Part shown: positions 25,673-34,485 of the stretch, one piece after another
How positions within the stretch are numbered: position 1 is the first letter of the stretch
Layout: each line of letters begins with the position of its first letter
Source: JAKPQD01 sp029572965
GTDB lineage: Bacteria > Bacteroidota > Bacteroidia > Bacteroidales > DTGW01
Assembly: GCA_035374585.1 (NCBI GenBank)
Contig: DAOSPF010000011.1
Coordinates: 1 to 64,000 of the forward strand
DNA length: 64,000 bases
Direction of reading: 5' to 3'
Program-made: the position numbers and the translations under genes
Notes under the pieces: generated by a model
Seen by the model: the letters and a program-made list of their open reading frames with translations, nothing else
What the model was told of the DNA's origin: nothing
The model's database searches: none

Positions 25673-26848
25673 ATGCCAATTAATGTTTTTGTGCCAAAAT
25701 TCAGAACTGATGAAATTTTGGAGGAAATAAAAGAATGTCTCGAAAAAGGTTGGACAGGATTAGGTTTTAAAACTGTAGAATTTGAAAACCATTGGAAACA
25801 GTATACTGGTATGCCCAATGCTCACTTTTTATCATCAAACACAGCAGGCCTGCATTTAGCATTAAACATATTTAAAGAGCAAAATAAGTGGGCAGATGGA
25901 GATGAGGTTATTTCTACTCCTTTAACTTTTATTTCTACAAACCATGCAATAGTATATGAAAGGCTTACGCCTGTTTTTGCAGATGTTGATGAATACCTAT
26001 GCCTCGATCCAAAATCAGTTTTAAAGGCCATCACCCCTAAAACGAGAGCATTAATATTTGTTGGCATTGGCGGCAACAGTGGACAATACGAAGAAATAGT
26101 CAAAATTTGTAAAGAACATAATATAAAGCTCATATTAGATGCAGCCCATATGGCCGGGACCAAACTCAATGGCAAACACATTGGTAGTGATGCTGATGTA
26201 GTTGTGTATAGTTTTCAGGCCGTAAAAAATCTTCCTTCTGCTGATTCAGGGATGATTTGTTTTGCTGATCAGCAATTGGACAATTTAGCCAGGAAAAAAA
26301 GCTGGTTGGGCATTTCAAAAGACACATACCAGCGGTTCAATAAAAACGAGGGTAGTTACAAATGGAAATATGATGTCGAATCTATAGGGTTCAAATATCA
26401 TGGCAATTCAATTATGGCATCAATGGGCTTGGTACAACTCAAATATTTGGACGAAGACAATACTTATAGAAGAAAACTTGCGTCTTTATACGATAAAAAA
26501 CTTGAAAATATAAAAAACATTCAAATTATCAAAGTTGCCCCTAATTGTGAAAGTTCAAGGCATCTTTACCAAATTTGTGTCCCGAATCGGGATGAGGTTA
26601 TGCAATTTTTCTATGACAATGGTATTTATCCAGGCGTACACTATATTGATAATACAGAATACACTGTTTACAATTATGCTTATGGCAAATGCCCAAATGC
26701 TTCGTTAAAATCAAAAATGCTATTAAGTTTACCACTACATTTAAACTTAACAGAAAACGATTTAAACTTAATTGTATCAACTTTAGAAAAAGCATTAAAA
26801 AATTGCGTTAAACCCAATGAGAGTCTTATTTCTGACTTTAGCAAATGA
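25673..26848 (+). CDS. DegT/DnrJ/EryC1/StrS family sugar aminotransferase
   Basis: A 391-residue PLP-dependent enzyme that aminates (or rarely dehydrates) a nucleotide-linked keto-sugar. PLP-binding features: SSNTAGLHLAL near residue 55, the Asp-Ala-Ala-His block ILDAAHMAG near 160, and the Schiff-base Lys185 in VYSFQAVKNLPS. Family members usually have SFH or SFQ before this Lys, as here. Product and sugar are unknown. The last 32 bases overlap the start of a glycosyltransferase, so the pair is probably coupled and makes and transfers an amino sugar. No other sugar-nucleotide genes surround them. The region is visibly richer in A and T than the infB operon. Confidence 0.9.
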   Translation: MPINVFVPKFRTDEILEEIKECLEKGWTGLGFKTVEFENHWKQYTGMPNAHFLSSNTAGLHLALNIFKEQNKWADGDEVISTPLTFISTNHAIVYERLTPVFADVDEYLCLDPKSVLKAITPKTRALIFVGIGGNSGQYEEIVKICKEHNIKLILDAAHMAGTKLNGKHIGSDADVVVYSFQAVKNLPSADSGMICFADQQLDNLARKKSWLGISKDTYQRFNKNEGSYKWKYDVESIGFKYHGNSIMASMGLVQLKYLDEDNTYRRKLASLYDKKLENIKNIQIIKVAPNCESSRHLYQICVPNRDEVMQFFYDNGIYPGVHYIDNTEYTVYNYAYGKCPNASLKSKMLLSLPLHLNLTENDLNLIVSTLEKALKNCVKPNESLISDFSK

Positions 26849-27848
26849 TAACATAGCCAGTAGCCGAACAAGGGTATTCCAATTCATTCCGTATTTAAAT
26901 AAACTGGGCATTACTTGTAAAGTTATTGTCAGTAACCCATATTATGCAAGACGGTCAAAAAACATCTTGAAAAAGGTCGCAAAAAGTATTCACAAAAAAC
27001 TAAATAACCTTAATTTCTTTTTTACCAGCCTGTTTTTTACTAATATTTTTATTCAAAAAGTATATTTGCCCAGATGGGAAATCAAGATTTTTAAATATTG
27101 TGGTAAAAACATTATTTATGATTTTGATGATGCTATTTATGTAAATGAACAGAGTCAGGCTATTTCAAAAAACAAACGCAAAAGGCTTGATTATGTTTTG
27201 AAACAAGCAGATTGGATTACAGTTGAAAACGAAACTAATGCAAACTATGCCAAAATTTGTGGAAACAATAATTCAATAATTATCACCGGCCCAATAGAAT
27301 GTAATCGTTATTTTCCACAAGAAAACACCAATTCGGGCAACGAATTTGTTATTGGTTGGATTGGAAGCCCCAGTACCACAAAATATCTTGAAATTGTAAA
27401 AAGGCCACTCCAAATATTATCCCAAACACATCCCAATTTCAAACTGATGCTGATTGGGGCCAATGATATTGCAATAGAAGGGGTAAATACTGAAAATTAC
27501 CCTTGGACATTAGATTCTGAAGTAGAATTGCTAAGAAAATTTGATATTGGGATAATGCCACTGTATAATGATATTTGGTGTGCAGGAAAAGGCGGATATA
27601 AACTTTTACAATACATGGCCTTGGGTATCCCTTCTATTGCATCCCCTGTAGGAGTCAACGATGATATTCTTAATATGGGAGATATTGGGTTCAAAGCCAT
27701 TACAGAAGAAGATTGGATCAAATCTTTTGAAAAGCTAATCAACAATAAAGAAATACGCTTGCAAATGGGCAAAAAAGCAAGAGAAACTGCGTTGACATAT
27801 TTTTCCTACGAAAAATATGTCCATGATTTAATTCATTGCTTTAGATAA
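26817..27848 (+). CDS. Glycosyltransferase, GT-B fold (group 1-like)
   Basis: A 343-residue glycosyltransferase of the GT4-like type. The N-terminal half has LANDNIASSRTRVFQFIPYL; the linker carries YDFDDAIYV. The C-terminal donor half begins FVIGWIGSPSTTKYLE and ends with DIGIMPLYNDIWCAGKGGYKLLQYMALGIP in place of the usual E-x7-E block, followed by SPVGVNDD. It acts on the cytosolic side of the inner membrane, adding a sugar to a lipid-linked or protein acceptor. The start lies inside the end of the DegT gene. Acceptor and donor are not determinable. Confidence 0.85.
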   Translation: MRVLFLTLANDNIASSRTRVFQFIPYLNKLGITCKVIVSNPYYARRSKNILKKVAKSIHKKLNNLNFFFTSLFFTNIFIQKVYLPRWEIKIFKYCGKNIIYDFDDAIYVNEQSQAISKNKRKRLDYVLKQADWITVENETNANYAKICGNNNSIIITGPIECNRYFPQENTNSGNEFVIGWIGSPSTTKYLEIVKRPLQILSQTHPNFKLMLIGANDIAIEGVNTENYPWTLDSEVELLRKFDIGIMPLYNDIWCAGKGGYKLLQYMALGIPSIASPVGVNDDILNMGDIGFKAITEEDWIKSFEKLINNKEIRLQMGKKARETALTYFSYEKYVHDLIHCFR

Positions 27849-27977
27849 TTCATTTTTGAGTTTTCTATTACTTTTCTTTCTTTGAGAACCAATCTCCATG
27901 CAAAAAAACCTTTTTATTTCTATAACCATCAACAGGCAATATTTTGCCGAACTATATGATTTGGATGTTTTAATCCT

Positions 27978-27992
27978 CCCGTTATAAACGGG
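27978..27992. repeat. CCCGTT palindrome with CGGGACAAGCT core
   Basis: Perfect six-base arms around ATA. The right flank CGGGACAAGCT is identical to part of copy B (minus strand of 19884-19997), so this may be the remnant of a fourth related element. Confidence 0.4.
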
Positions 27993-28167
27993 ACAAGCTG
28001 ATTTAGAAATTGTTTGAAAAATTTTATTAAATTATTGAATTACCATATTTAAATCGATTAAGCATTTTTAATGCGGAATTTTGATTTTATAAACATTCAG
28101 ACAGAATAAATAATGAGTTAATTTTTAAAATTCCAAAGAAGCCATAACTTGCAACAGAACATTTCGT

Positions 28168-28175
28168 TATCTTTG
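28168..28175 (+). promoter_or_regulatory. Possible -7 element (TATCTTTG)
   Basis: Full TAnnTTTG match with TTG 16 bases upstream (slightly short). It lies 145 bases before the enoyl reductase-like gene. Confidence 0.35.
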
Positions 28176-28320
28176 TATTGCTGATTAAACATTCATTTTG
28201 GGTTATTTTCAATTTTGTTTTTTGAACCAAATTCATGTAACATCAGCATAGTCCATTGTAATTTACAAAAGTCTTTTGTACTTTTTATAAATACAATAGG
28301 GATAATTTTGCGAAGAAAAA

Positions 28321-29265
28321 ATGAATACACAAATTACACAATTGTTTGGCATACAATATCCTATTGTACAGGGAGGTATGGTTTGGTGCAGCGGATGGGA
28401 GCTCGCTTCAGCCGTAAGCAATGCCGGAGGTTTGGGGCTTATTGGCTCTGGTTCTATGCAGCCTGAAATATTGCGTGAGCATATTCAAAAAACCAAGGCT
28501 GCTACCAGCAAGCCTTTTGGGGTAAATGTACCACTGCTATACAGCCAAATAGAGAAAACCATGGATGTCATCATGGAAGAAGGAGTAAAGATTGTATTCA
28601 CCTCGGCCGGCAACCCCGCAACATGGGCACAAAAGCTCAAAGACAAAGGAATAAAAGTAGTACATGTAGTATCTAATGTAAAATTTGCCCAAAAATGCCA
28701 GGATACAGGCGTTGATGCTATCGTTGCAGAAGGGGTTGAAGCCGGAGGCCACAATGGCAGAGAAGAAACCACTACCCTGGTGCTGATACCACTGATAAAA
28801 AAGCATGTTAATATACCTGTTATTGCTGCCGGCGGAATAGCTACAGGCCAAGCTATGGCAGCAGCTTTTGCCCTTGGGGCAGAAGGAGTGCAGATGGGCA
28901 CACGCTTTGCTGCCAGCATAGAATGTTCTGCCCACGAGGCATTCAAACAACAAATTGTTGCATTATCAGACGGAGGCACATATCTTGCTTTGCGCAAAAA
29001 AGCCCCTGTAAGGCTTATCCGCAACGCTTATGCCAATCGCATAGAGGAAGCTGAAAACAGCGGGCAAAGTTTGGAACAGGTTTTGCAGCTTGTAGGCAAA
29101 GGACGTAGCAAACTGGGTATGTTTGAAGGCGAGCTGAATGAAGGCGAGCTGGAAATAGGACAAGCAGCAGCCTTGATTGATGCTGTACAACCCTGTGATG
29201 TGATTATGCAGAACATTATCAGTGAGTATAACCAAGCTGTAAAAGGGCTGAAAATACTGGACTAA
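28321..29265 (+). CDS. FMN-dependent nitronate monooxygenase / enoyl-ACP reductase II (FabK-like)
   Basis: A 314-residue TIM-barrel flavoprotein of the NPD/FabK family. The N-terminus QYPIVQGGMVWCSGWELA and the next glycines match the FMN-phosphate-binding start of the family; VAEGVEAGGHNG near residue 145 carries the conserved active-site His; PVIAAGGIATGQA and GAEGVQMGTRFAA bind the phosphate group. The same fold does either nitronate oxidation or the last step of fatty-acid elongation. Length and motif spacing fit FabK a little better, but I cannot decide. It stands alone ahead of the T9SS cargo gene, with a gap of 57 bases. Confidence 0.85.
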   Translation: MNTQITQLFGIQYPIVQGGMVWCSGWELASAVSNAGGLGLIGSGSMQPEILREHIQKTKAATSKPFGVNVPLLYSQIEKTMDVIMEEGVKIVFTSAGNPATWAQKLKDKGIKVVHVVSNVKFAQKCQDTGVDAIVAEGVEAGGHNGREETTTLVLIPLIKKHVNIPVIAAGGIATGQAMAAAFALGAEGVQMGTRFAASIECSAHEAFKQQIVALSDGGTYLALRKKAPVRLIRNAYANRIEEAENSGQSLEQVLQLVGKGRSKLGMFEGELNEGELEIGQAAALIDAVQPCDVIMQNIISEYNQAVKGLKILD

Positions 29266-29322
29266 AATTTTAATAACCCAATTGTATTTTGCACGTAAAC
29301 TTCTCATATAAAAATTGAAATT

Positions 29323-30876
29323 ATGAAGAATATCATTGCAACAATCATCATACTTTTTACTTCTTTATCAGGTTCATTAATGGCTAAAGATCCAATTCCT
29401 TCGCCAGAAAAAATACGCATTACAAATGGCAGTATTTTAGGAAATAATGAAGACGCAAATTATTATACAATCCGATGGAATTATAATAACCTAAATTTAG
29501 TGGATTATTACGTGATATATTCTGAAGATAAAGTTTCTCCTAATGGATGGAAAGAAGAAGGAAAACAACCAATAAATACAAAAAAAGAATTTCCATTAAA
29601 CTCATTTAATGGAGAGCAAATCAGTCAATATACTGTTGAAGCTGTTGCAAAAGATCAGGCAAATTATGACGATAGTAAAACAAATATGACTAACAGCTAT
29701 ACAGCCCAAAATATTGTTTTAGGCACTGCCTATAATGCTTGTAATAATGAATTGACTTTTACTTGGAATAGCAATCCTCTTGTAACACCAAGGAGTCAAG
29801 TTATAAGATACACTATTGATGGCGTTTATGATGAAAAAAAATATTTTTCAGTTACAAATACTGAAAACAAATATATTCTTGCAACTAATAAATTAACACT
29901 AAAAAAAGGAGTACAATACAAATTTCAGCTTGAAATTCTGTACAAGGATGTTGAAGATTATACATACTCAAATATTATTTCTTTTACAATACCAGAAACC
30001 GCCAAAACATTTCCAGATTATATCAACATTGACAAGCTGGATGCCAGCAGCGGGAAAGTTGTACTAAACATAAATATTGACCCTAAAAACGAGCTAACAG
30101 ACTTATGGGTTTTTAGGTCATTATCAACCGAACAAACAAAGTCAGATATTATAAAAATCAAGCTTGGTTCTGCTGAATATCCCAGCCTAAACAATGTATC
30201 AATAACAGATGATTCAGAACTTGAATTAAAAACAAGCCAATATAAATACACTGTATCATTACTTAGCTGCGAAAATGTTGTAAAAAGCAGTAGTATCTTC
30301 ACGCTGCCATTAGAAGACCCGCAAGAACGTGAAGGTTCTTTAGACCTTTGGTGGAAACCTATTCAGCCTTCCACCCAATTAGACCATTATGAAATTACAA
30401 GGTATAGAAACAATGGCTCATCTACACTGGAAACGCCTGCAAATACTGCTATTAATCAAAGAGACTACTTAAACAAAATAAAAGATAAACAACCCGGGGA
30501 ATTCATTTGCTATACCATTACCGCATATATGAATGTGAACTTTGGGACTTCAGTAAGCAATAAGGTATGCTATCAAATAGACGAAATGGTAACTATGCCC
30601 AAATACATAGTTATTGGCGAAAATAACAAAGCCATTTCTGACTTTACCTTTCCTTCCAATTCTTATACCCCCGAAAAATTTACCATGCGTATTTACGATC
30701 GGCTTGGTACAAAATTATTTGAAACAACAGACCCCCAAAAAGGATGGAACGGGTGCTATAACAATGGCAATGGGAGCCCTGTACCGGCAGGGGCTTATAT
30801 ATACTCCATTGATTTTACAGGCAATGACGGAAAAATAAAACATCAGCAGAACTCATTTATTGTTGTACACAAATAA
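29323..30876 (+). CDS. Secreted protein with gliding-type C-terminal domain (T9SS type B cargo)
   Basis: A 517-residue secreted protein. The signal peptide spans residues 1-21 (MKNIIATIII...SLMAK). Three to four fibronectin-III-like beta-sandwich segments fill the body (for example TYTVEAVAKD-like strands at 85-110 and DHYEITRYRNNG near 355). The last 85 residues match the gliding motility-associated C-terminal domain: MRIYDRLGTKLFETTDPQKG, WNG, then PVPAGAYIYSIDF. That domain directs cargo through the type IX secretion system and stays on the protein (type B). No catalytic domain is visible, so an adhesin or surface structural role is likely. Its codons are more A/T-rich than those of relA next to it. 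Confidence 0.85.
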   Translation: MKNIIATIIILFTSLSGSLMAKDPIPSPEKIRITNGSILGNNEDANYYTIRWNYNNLNLVDYYVIYSEDKVSPNGWKEEGKQPINTKKEFPLNSFNGEQISQYTVEAVAKDQANYDDSKTNMTNSYTAQNIVLGTAYNACNNELTFTWNSNPLVTPRSQVIRYTIDGVYDEKKYFSVTNTENKYILATNKLTLKKGVQYKFQLEILYKDVEDYTYSNIISFTIPETAKTFPDYINIDKLDASSGKVVLNINIDPKNELTDLWVFRSLSTEQTKSDIIKIKLGSAEYPSLNNVSITDDSELELKTSQYKYTVSLLSCENVVKSSSIFTLPLEDPQEREGSLDLWWKPIQPSTQLDHYEITRYRNNGSSTLETPANTAINQRDYLNKIKDKQPGEFICYTITAYMNVNFGTSVSNKVCYQIDEMVTMPKYIVIGENNKAISDFTFPSNSYTPEKFTMRIYDRLGTKLFETTDPQKGWNGCYNNGNGSPVPAGAYIYSIDFTGNDGKIKHQQNSFIVVHK

Positions 30877-30893
30877 GCTATCTTTAACCATAT

Positions 30894-33185
30894 ATGAGCA
30901 AACTGACCGATGAAGAAATAAAAGAAATAAACGAGCTATACAGGCTTCTTATTACCAATAGCCCCAGATGTAAAGAGGACGAAGAAAAAGCATTGGTTGA
31001 TAAAGCTTTTCGCATAGCCTTTGATGCACACAAAGATATGCGCCGTAGGTCAGGCGAGCCATACATCATACATCCACTTTTAGTAGCCCGTATTGTTTCT
31101 GAAGACATCGGACTGGGAGTTAAATCTATCATCAGCGCATTACTTCACGATGTAGTAGAAGATACCGAAATTACCCTTGAAGAAATAGAACACACCTTTG
31201 GCCCCAAGATTGCTTATATCATTGATGGACTAACCAAAACCAAAGAGATAGAAAAAAACTCGATTATCCCCGACCTCATTGGCGAAGTATCAGAAGAAGT
31301 GCGGTCAAAACAGTTGGACAATTTTAAAAAGATGCTACTTACCTTATCTGACGATGTAAGGGTTATCTTTATAAAGCTGGCCGACAGGCTGCACAACATG
31401 CGTACGCTAAGTTCAATGCCGCGCGACAAACAGCTCAAGATTGCCAGCGAAACCATATACCTTTACGCCCCTTTAGCCCATCGACTTGGATTATACTCCA
31501 TCAAAACTGAGCTGGAAGATCTGAGTTTGCGTTACCGCAACCCTGAAATATACAACGACCTTCAGCAAAAACGCGAAGAGGCAGTAAAACAACAAGACGA
31601 ATATATCAAAAACTTCATTGACCCAATCAGTAAAAAACTCAAAGACAACCATATTGAATTTGAGATATCAAGCAGGTTCAAATCGGTATATTCCATCTGG
31701 AACAAAATCCAGAACAAGAAAGTATCTTTTGACCAGATATACGACATTTTTGCCATTCGCATAATATTTGCCCCCAGCGCTGATATATCTGAAAAAACAC
31801 AATGCTGGAACATTTACTCTATCATTAGCGACTTGTACATGCCCATGCCAGAAAGGCTGCGCGACCATATCACCAAACCAAAATCTAATGGATACGAGGC
31901 GTTACACATTACAGTAATGGGGCCACAAGGCCGATGGATAGAAGTGCAGATACGCACCAAACGAATGGACGAAATTGCCGAACGAGGCCTGGCATCGCAT
32001 TTCAAATATAAAAACGACAACCAGCAGGAAAGCGAGCTGGACAAGTGGCTACGCGACATCCGCGAAATGTTGAAAAACCCTGATTCAAATGCACTGGAGT
32101 TTATTGAAGAATTCAAACTCAACCTTTTTTCGTCAGAAATACAGGTTTTTGACCGAAGCGGCAAATTAGTAACCCTGCCCAAAGGTTCTACGGTACTTGA
32201 CTTTGCGTACTATATCCACTCCAAAAACGGTAATACTGCAATGGGCGCTAAGGTAAACCATAAGCTGGTGCCTATCAACCATGTACTTTCAAGTGGCGAC
32301 CACGTAGAAATCATCAACTCGGATAAAAACAGGGTTCAACGCGAATGGCTCGACTTTATAGTCACAGCAAGAGCAAAATCGGCCATCAAAAACGTGATGA
32401 AAGCCGAAAATCGCAACAGGCTTGAAAAAGGCAAAAAAATGCTTGAATCAGCTTTTAAACAATGGGGACAATCGCTCAACTCGAAAAGCCTGCGAACTAT
32501 CCTCGAAGAGTTTAGGATGAGCAATAAAGAAGAACTTTATAGCAAGATTGGCAGTGAAATCATCCTGTTGGATGACATCCACAAGATTTTTAAAAAAGAA
32601 TCGTCCAACAAATGGATGAAATACTGGAAGCTCACCATTGGACGAGCTACAGGAATAAGCCTTGGTTCATCAGACAAACCCCACCCCCCTGTAAAAAAAA
32701 GTAATAAATTTTCTAAAGACAATCCTTTTATCCTTACGGAGAATATTGAAGACAACACCCGCTCGTATATCATTGCCCCATGCTGTACACCTCTTCCCGG
32801 CGAAGAAGTAATTGGGTTCCTTAATGTACGGGACGAAGTAATCATCCATAAATCAAAATGCCCTAATGCTGTAAAATTGCTGGCCAGCCAAAGCAACAAG
32901 ATTGTCCCTACCCGTTGGACAACCCACAAAATACTATCTTTCCCTGGCAAGATACACATAAAAGGCATAGACAGGCTTGGTATCTACAATGATATTATTT
33001 CTACCATCTCAAAAGACCTCAACATCAACATACGTTCTATCAACATGTCGAGCAACAACGGCATTTTTGAAGGAGAGATAGAGCTCTATGTCCATAGTAT
33101 CAACGATATTAATAAACTTACTGTTACCATCAATAAAATCAAAGGGGTTGACTTTGTCAAACGTGTTGAGAACATTGAACAATAG
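30894..33185 (+). CDS. Bifunctional (p)ppGpp synthetase/hydrolase (Rel/SpoT)
   Basis: A 763-residue stringent-response enzyme. The HD hydrolase domain is intact (SALLHDVVEDT near residue 82-92 and KLADRLHNMRTL near 165), and the synthetase domain is intact too (YDIFAIRIIF near 285, then SNGYEALHITV near 335 and VEVQIRT-type ending). TGS (VTLPKGSTVLDFAYYIHS), a Cys-containing zinc-finger segment (APCCTPLPGEEVIGF near 630) and a C-terminal ACT domain follow. Both activities are expected. It starts an apparent operon with an esterase (5-base gap) and a PqqD-like gene. A TATCTTTA box ends seven bases before the start codon. Confidence 0.94.
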   Translation: MSKLTDEEIKEINELYRLLITNSPRCKEDEEKALVDKAFRIAFDAHKDMRRRSGEPYIIHPLLVARIVSEDIGLGVKSIISALLHDVVEDTEITLEEIEHTFGPKIAYIIDGLTKTKEIEKNSIIPDLIGEVSEEVRSKQLDNFKKMLLTLSDDVRVIFIKLADRLHNMRTLSSMPRDKQLKIASETIYLYAPLAHRLGLYSIKTELEDLSLRYRNPEIYNDLQQKREEAVKQQDEYIKNFIDPISKKLKDNHIEFEISSRFKSVYSIWNKIQNKKVSFDQIYDIFAIRIIFAPSADISEKTQCWNIYSIISDLYMPMPERLRDHITKPKSNGYEALHITVMGPQGRWIEVQIRTKRMDEIAERGLASHFKYKNDNQQESELDKWLRDIREMLKNPDSNALEFIEEFKLNLFSSEIQVFDRSGKLVTLPKGSTVLDFAYYIHSKNGNTAMGAKVNHKLVPINHVLSSGDHVEIINSDKNRVQREWLDFIVTARAKSAIKNVMKAENRNRLEKGKKMLESAFKQWGQSLNSKSLRTILEEFRMSNKEELYSKIGSEIILLDDIHKIFKKESSNKWMKYWKLTIGRATGISLGSSDKPHPPVKKSNKFSKDNPFILTENIEDNTRSYIIAPCCTPLPGEEVIGFLNVRDEVIIHKSKCPNAVKLLASQSNKIVPTRWTTHKILSFPGKIHIKGIDRLGIYNDIISTISKDLNINIRSINMSSNNGIFEGEIELYVHSINDINKLTVTINKIKGVDFVKRVENIEQ

Positions 33186-33190
33186 GTAAA

Positions 33191-33997
33191 ATGGGATTGC
33201 ACTTTCGTAAATTGGGTCAAGGGCAGCCACTTATCATCTTGCACGGCCTATATGGCAGTTCGGACAACTGGTATAGCATTGCCAAGGTATTTTCAGCTTA
33301 TTTTACAGTATATACCATAGACTTACGTAATCATGGGCACTCTGCTCATTATCCTACACATACATACAACGACATGGCCGCTGACATAGTTAATTTTTGT
33401 CAGGAGCATAACATTGAAAAAGCAACATTTGCAGGGCATTCTATGGGAGGAAAAACAGCAATGTTACTTGCATTGGAGCATCCACAATTAATTGAGAAAC
33501 TCATTGTTGTAGATATTGCCCCTAAAGCATACTCGTTGCTATTAGAGCCATCAGAGCATGTATTGCAGCATATTAACATCATGCAGGCTTTTGCAAATGT
33601 AGATTTGACAGGACTTACAAAACGAGAAGAAGTGGATATGCTTTTAGCTGAATACATCGCCGACCCCCCTACCCGACAATTTTTAATGAAGAATCTTGTT
33701 AGAAAAGAAAGTGGTTTTCAATGGCAGTTAAATACAAAAGTTTTAAGAAACTCGCTACCTGAAATAATTAATGGGCCTGACTTTAACAAAATATTATTTG
33801 ACAAAAGCCAAATTACTTACCCGGTTTTGTTTGTCAAAGGAGAAAAATCCGGGTATATCAAAGACGAAGATATGATTACTATTCGTAAAATTTTCCCAAA
33901 AGCAGAATTATCTGTCATATTCAATGCCGGGCACTGGCTACATGCCGAGCAACCTCAAAGTTTTATTAACACCCTCAAATATTTTCTTTGTCTATGA
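33191..33997 (+). CDS. Alpha/beta hydrolase (YbfF-like esterase)
   Basis: A 268-residue cytosolic alpha/beta-fold hydrolase. The oxyanion segment LHGLYGSSDNW at residues 18-28, the nucleophile elbow FAGHSMGGKTAM with Ser near residue 84, and a late GHWLHAEQP with the catalytic His form a full triad set. This pattern matches YbfF and its relatives, acyl-CoA or ester hydrolases of broad range. The substrate is unknown. It follows the relA-type gene by five bases and overlaps the PqqD-like gene by four (ATGA), so the three are co-translated. Confidence 0.87.
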   Translation: MGLHFRKLGQGQPLIILHGLYGSSDNWYSIAKVFSAYFTVYTIDLRNHGHSAHYPTHTYNDMAADIVNFCQEHNIEKATFAGHSMGGKTAMLLALEHPQLIEKLIVVDIAPKAYSLLLEPSEHVLQHINIMQAFANVDLTGLTKREEVDMLLAEYIADPPTRQFLMKNLVRKESGFQWQLNTKVLRNSLPEIINGPDFNKILFDKSQITYPVLFVKGEKSGYIKDEDMITIRKIFPKAELSVIFNAGHWLHAEQPQSFINTLKYFLCL

Positions 33998-34365
33998 AAA
34001 TTTTCGATAAGCTTGCCGATAAAATAACATTACGCAAAGCCAATGCATTAGAACTTATTCCTGTAAAGCTTGTCAATGCAAAAGATGAAAACATCATGCC
34101 TATAACTTTGCTCGTCCCAAGGTTCAACAATCGGTTTCTGACGGGCATTATCAGGCGCCCTGAACACTTCACCGTTCGCCTTGACGAGACCGGCAGCAAA
34201 GTATGGCTTTTGATAGATGGTAAACGCAATGTTTTTGAAATAACACAACACCTCTGCGCTCCCAATGAGCCATCAGACGAATGGTTCCGACGCGTAGCAG
34301 AATTTGTTACAAGCCTTTATAAAAAGGATTTGGTGAAACTGGAGGTTAAGAAACAGTTTTATTAA
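33994..34365 (+). CDS. PqqD-like protein, stand-alone
   Basis: A 123-residue protein. The C-terminal two thirds look like the PqqD fold (winged-helix-like peptide chaperone): FTVRLDETGSKVWLLIDG, then FEITQHLCAP, then a helix with FVTSLYKKDLVKLE. An extra N-terminal part of about 45 residues precedes it. PqqD-type domains bind a precursor peptide for a radical SAM enzyme, but neither a peptide nor a radical SAM gene is near. The ATG at 33994 is used rather than a TTG two codons upstream; it overlaps the esterase stop. Function in this operon is open. Confidence 0.7.
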   Translation: MKIFDKLADKITLRKANALELIPVKLVNAKDENIMPITLLVPRFNNRFLTGIIRRPEHFTVRLDETGSKVWLLIDGKRNVFEITQHLCAPNEPSDEWFRRVAEFVTSLYKKDLVKLEVKKQFY

Positions 34366-34485
34366 TTTGAGTTGTAATTTTTAACCACAAAGAAAACAGG
34401 GTTTTACAACGAGCTGTAAAGAAAAAAAGCATTGTAACACTTTGCTTAAGATAGCTTTGCAGCATCTTCAGTTAATTATTACATA

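Larger units (their letters stand above)
27849..28320. other. Gene-free region with one palindrome and one promoter-like site
   Basis: A 472-base gap of high A+T content. It holds CCCGTT-ATA-AACGGG at 27978-27992, followed at once by ACAAGCTG, which resembles the core of the ATGAAACGAGCATG elements, and a -7-like box at 28168. No convincing coding frame is present. Confidence 0.55.

Noticed and set aside
28485..29024. 179-codon frame on the minus strand in the enoyl reductase-like gene
   Set aside because: Exact antisense of a well-supported gene, no recognisable protein features.
34366..34485. ACCACAAAGAAAAC string resembling a known short repeat
   Set aside because: Only about 14 bases and no second arm; too little to call an element.
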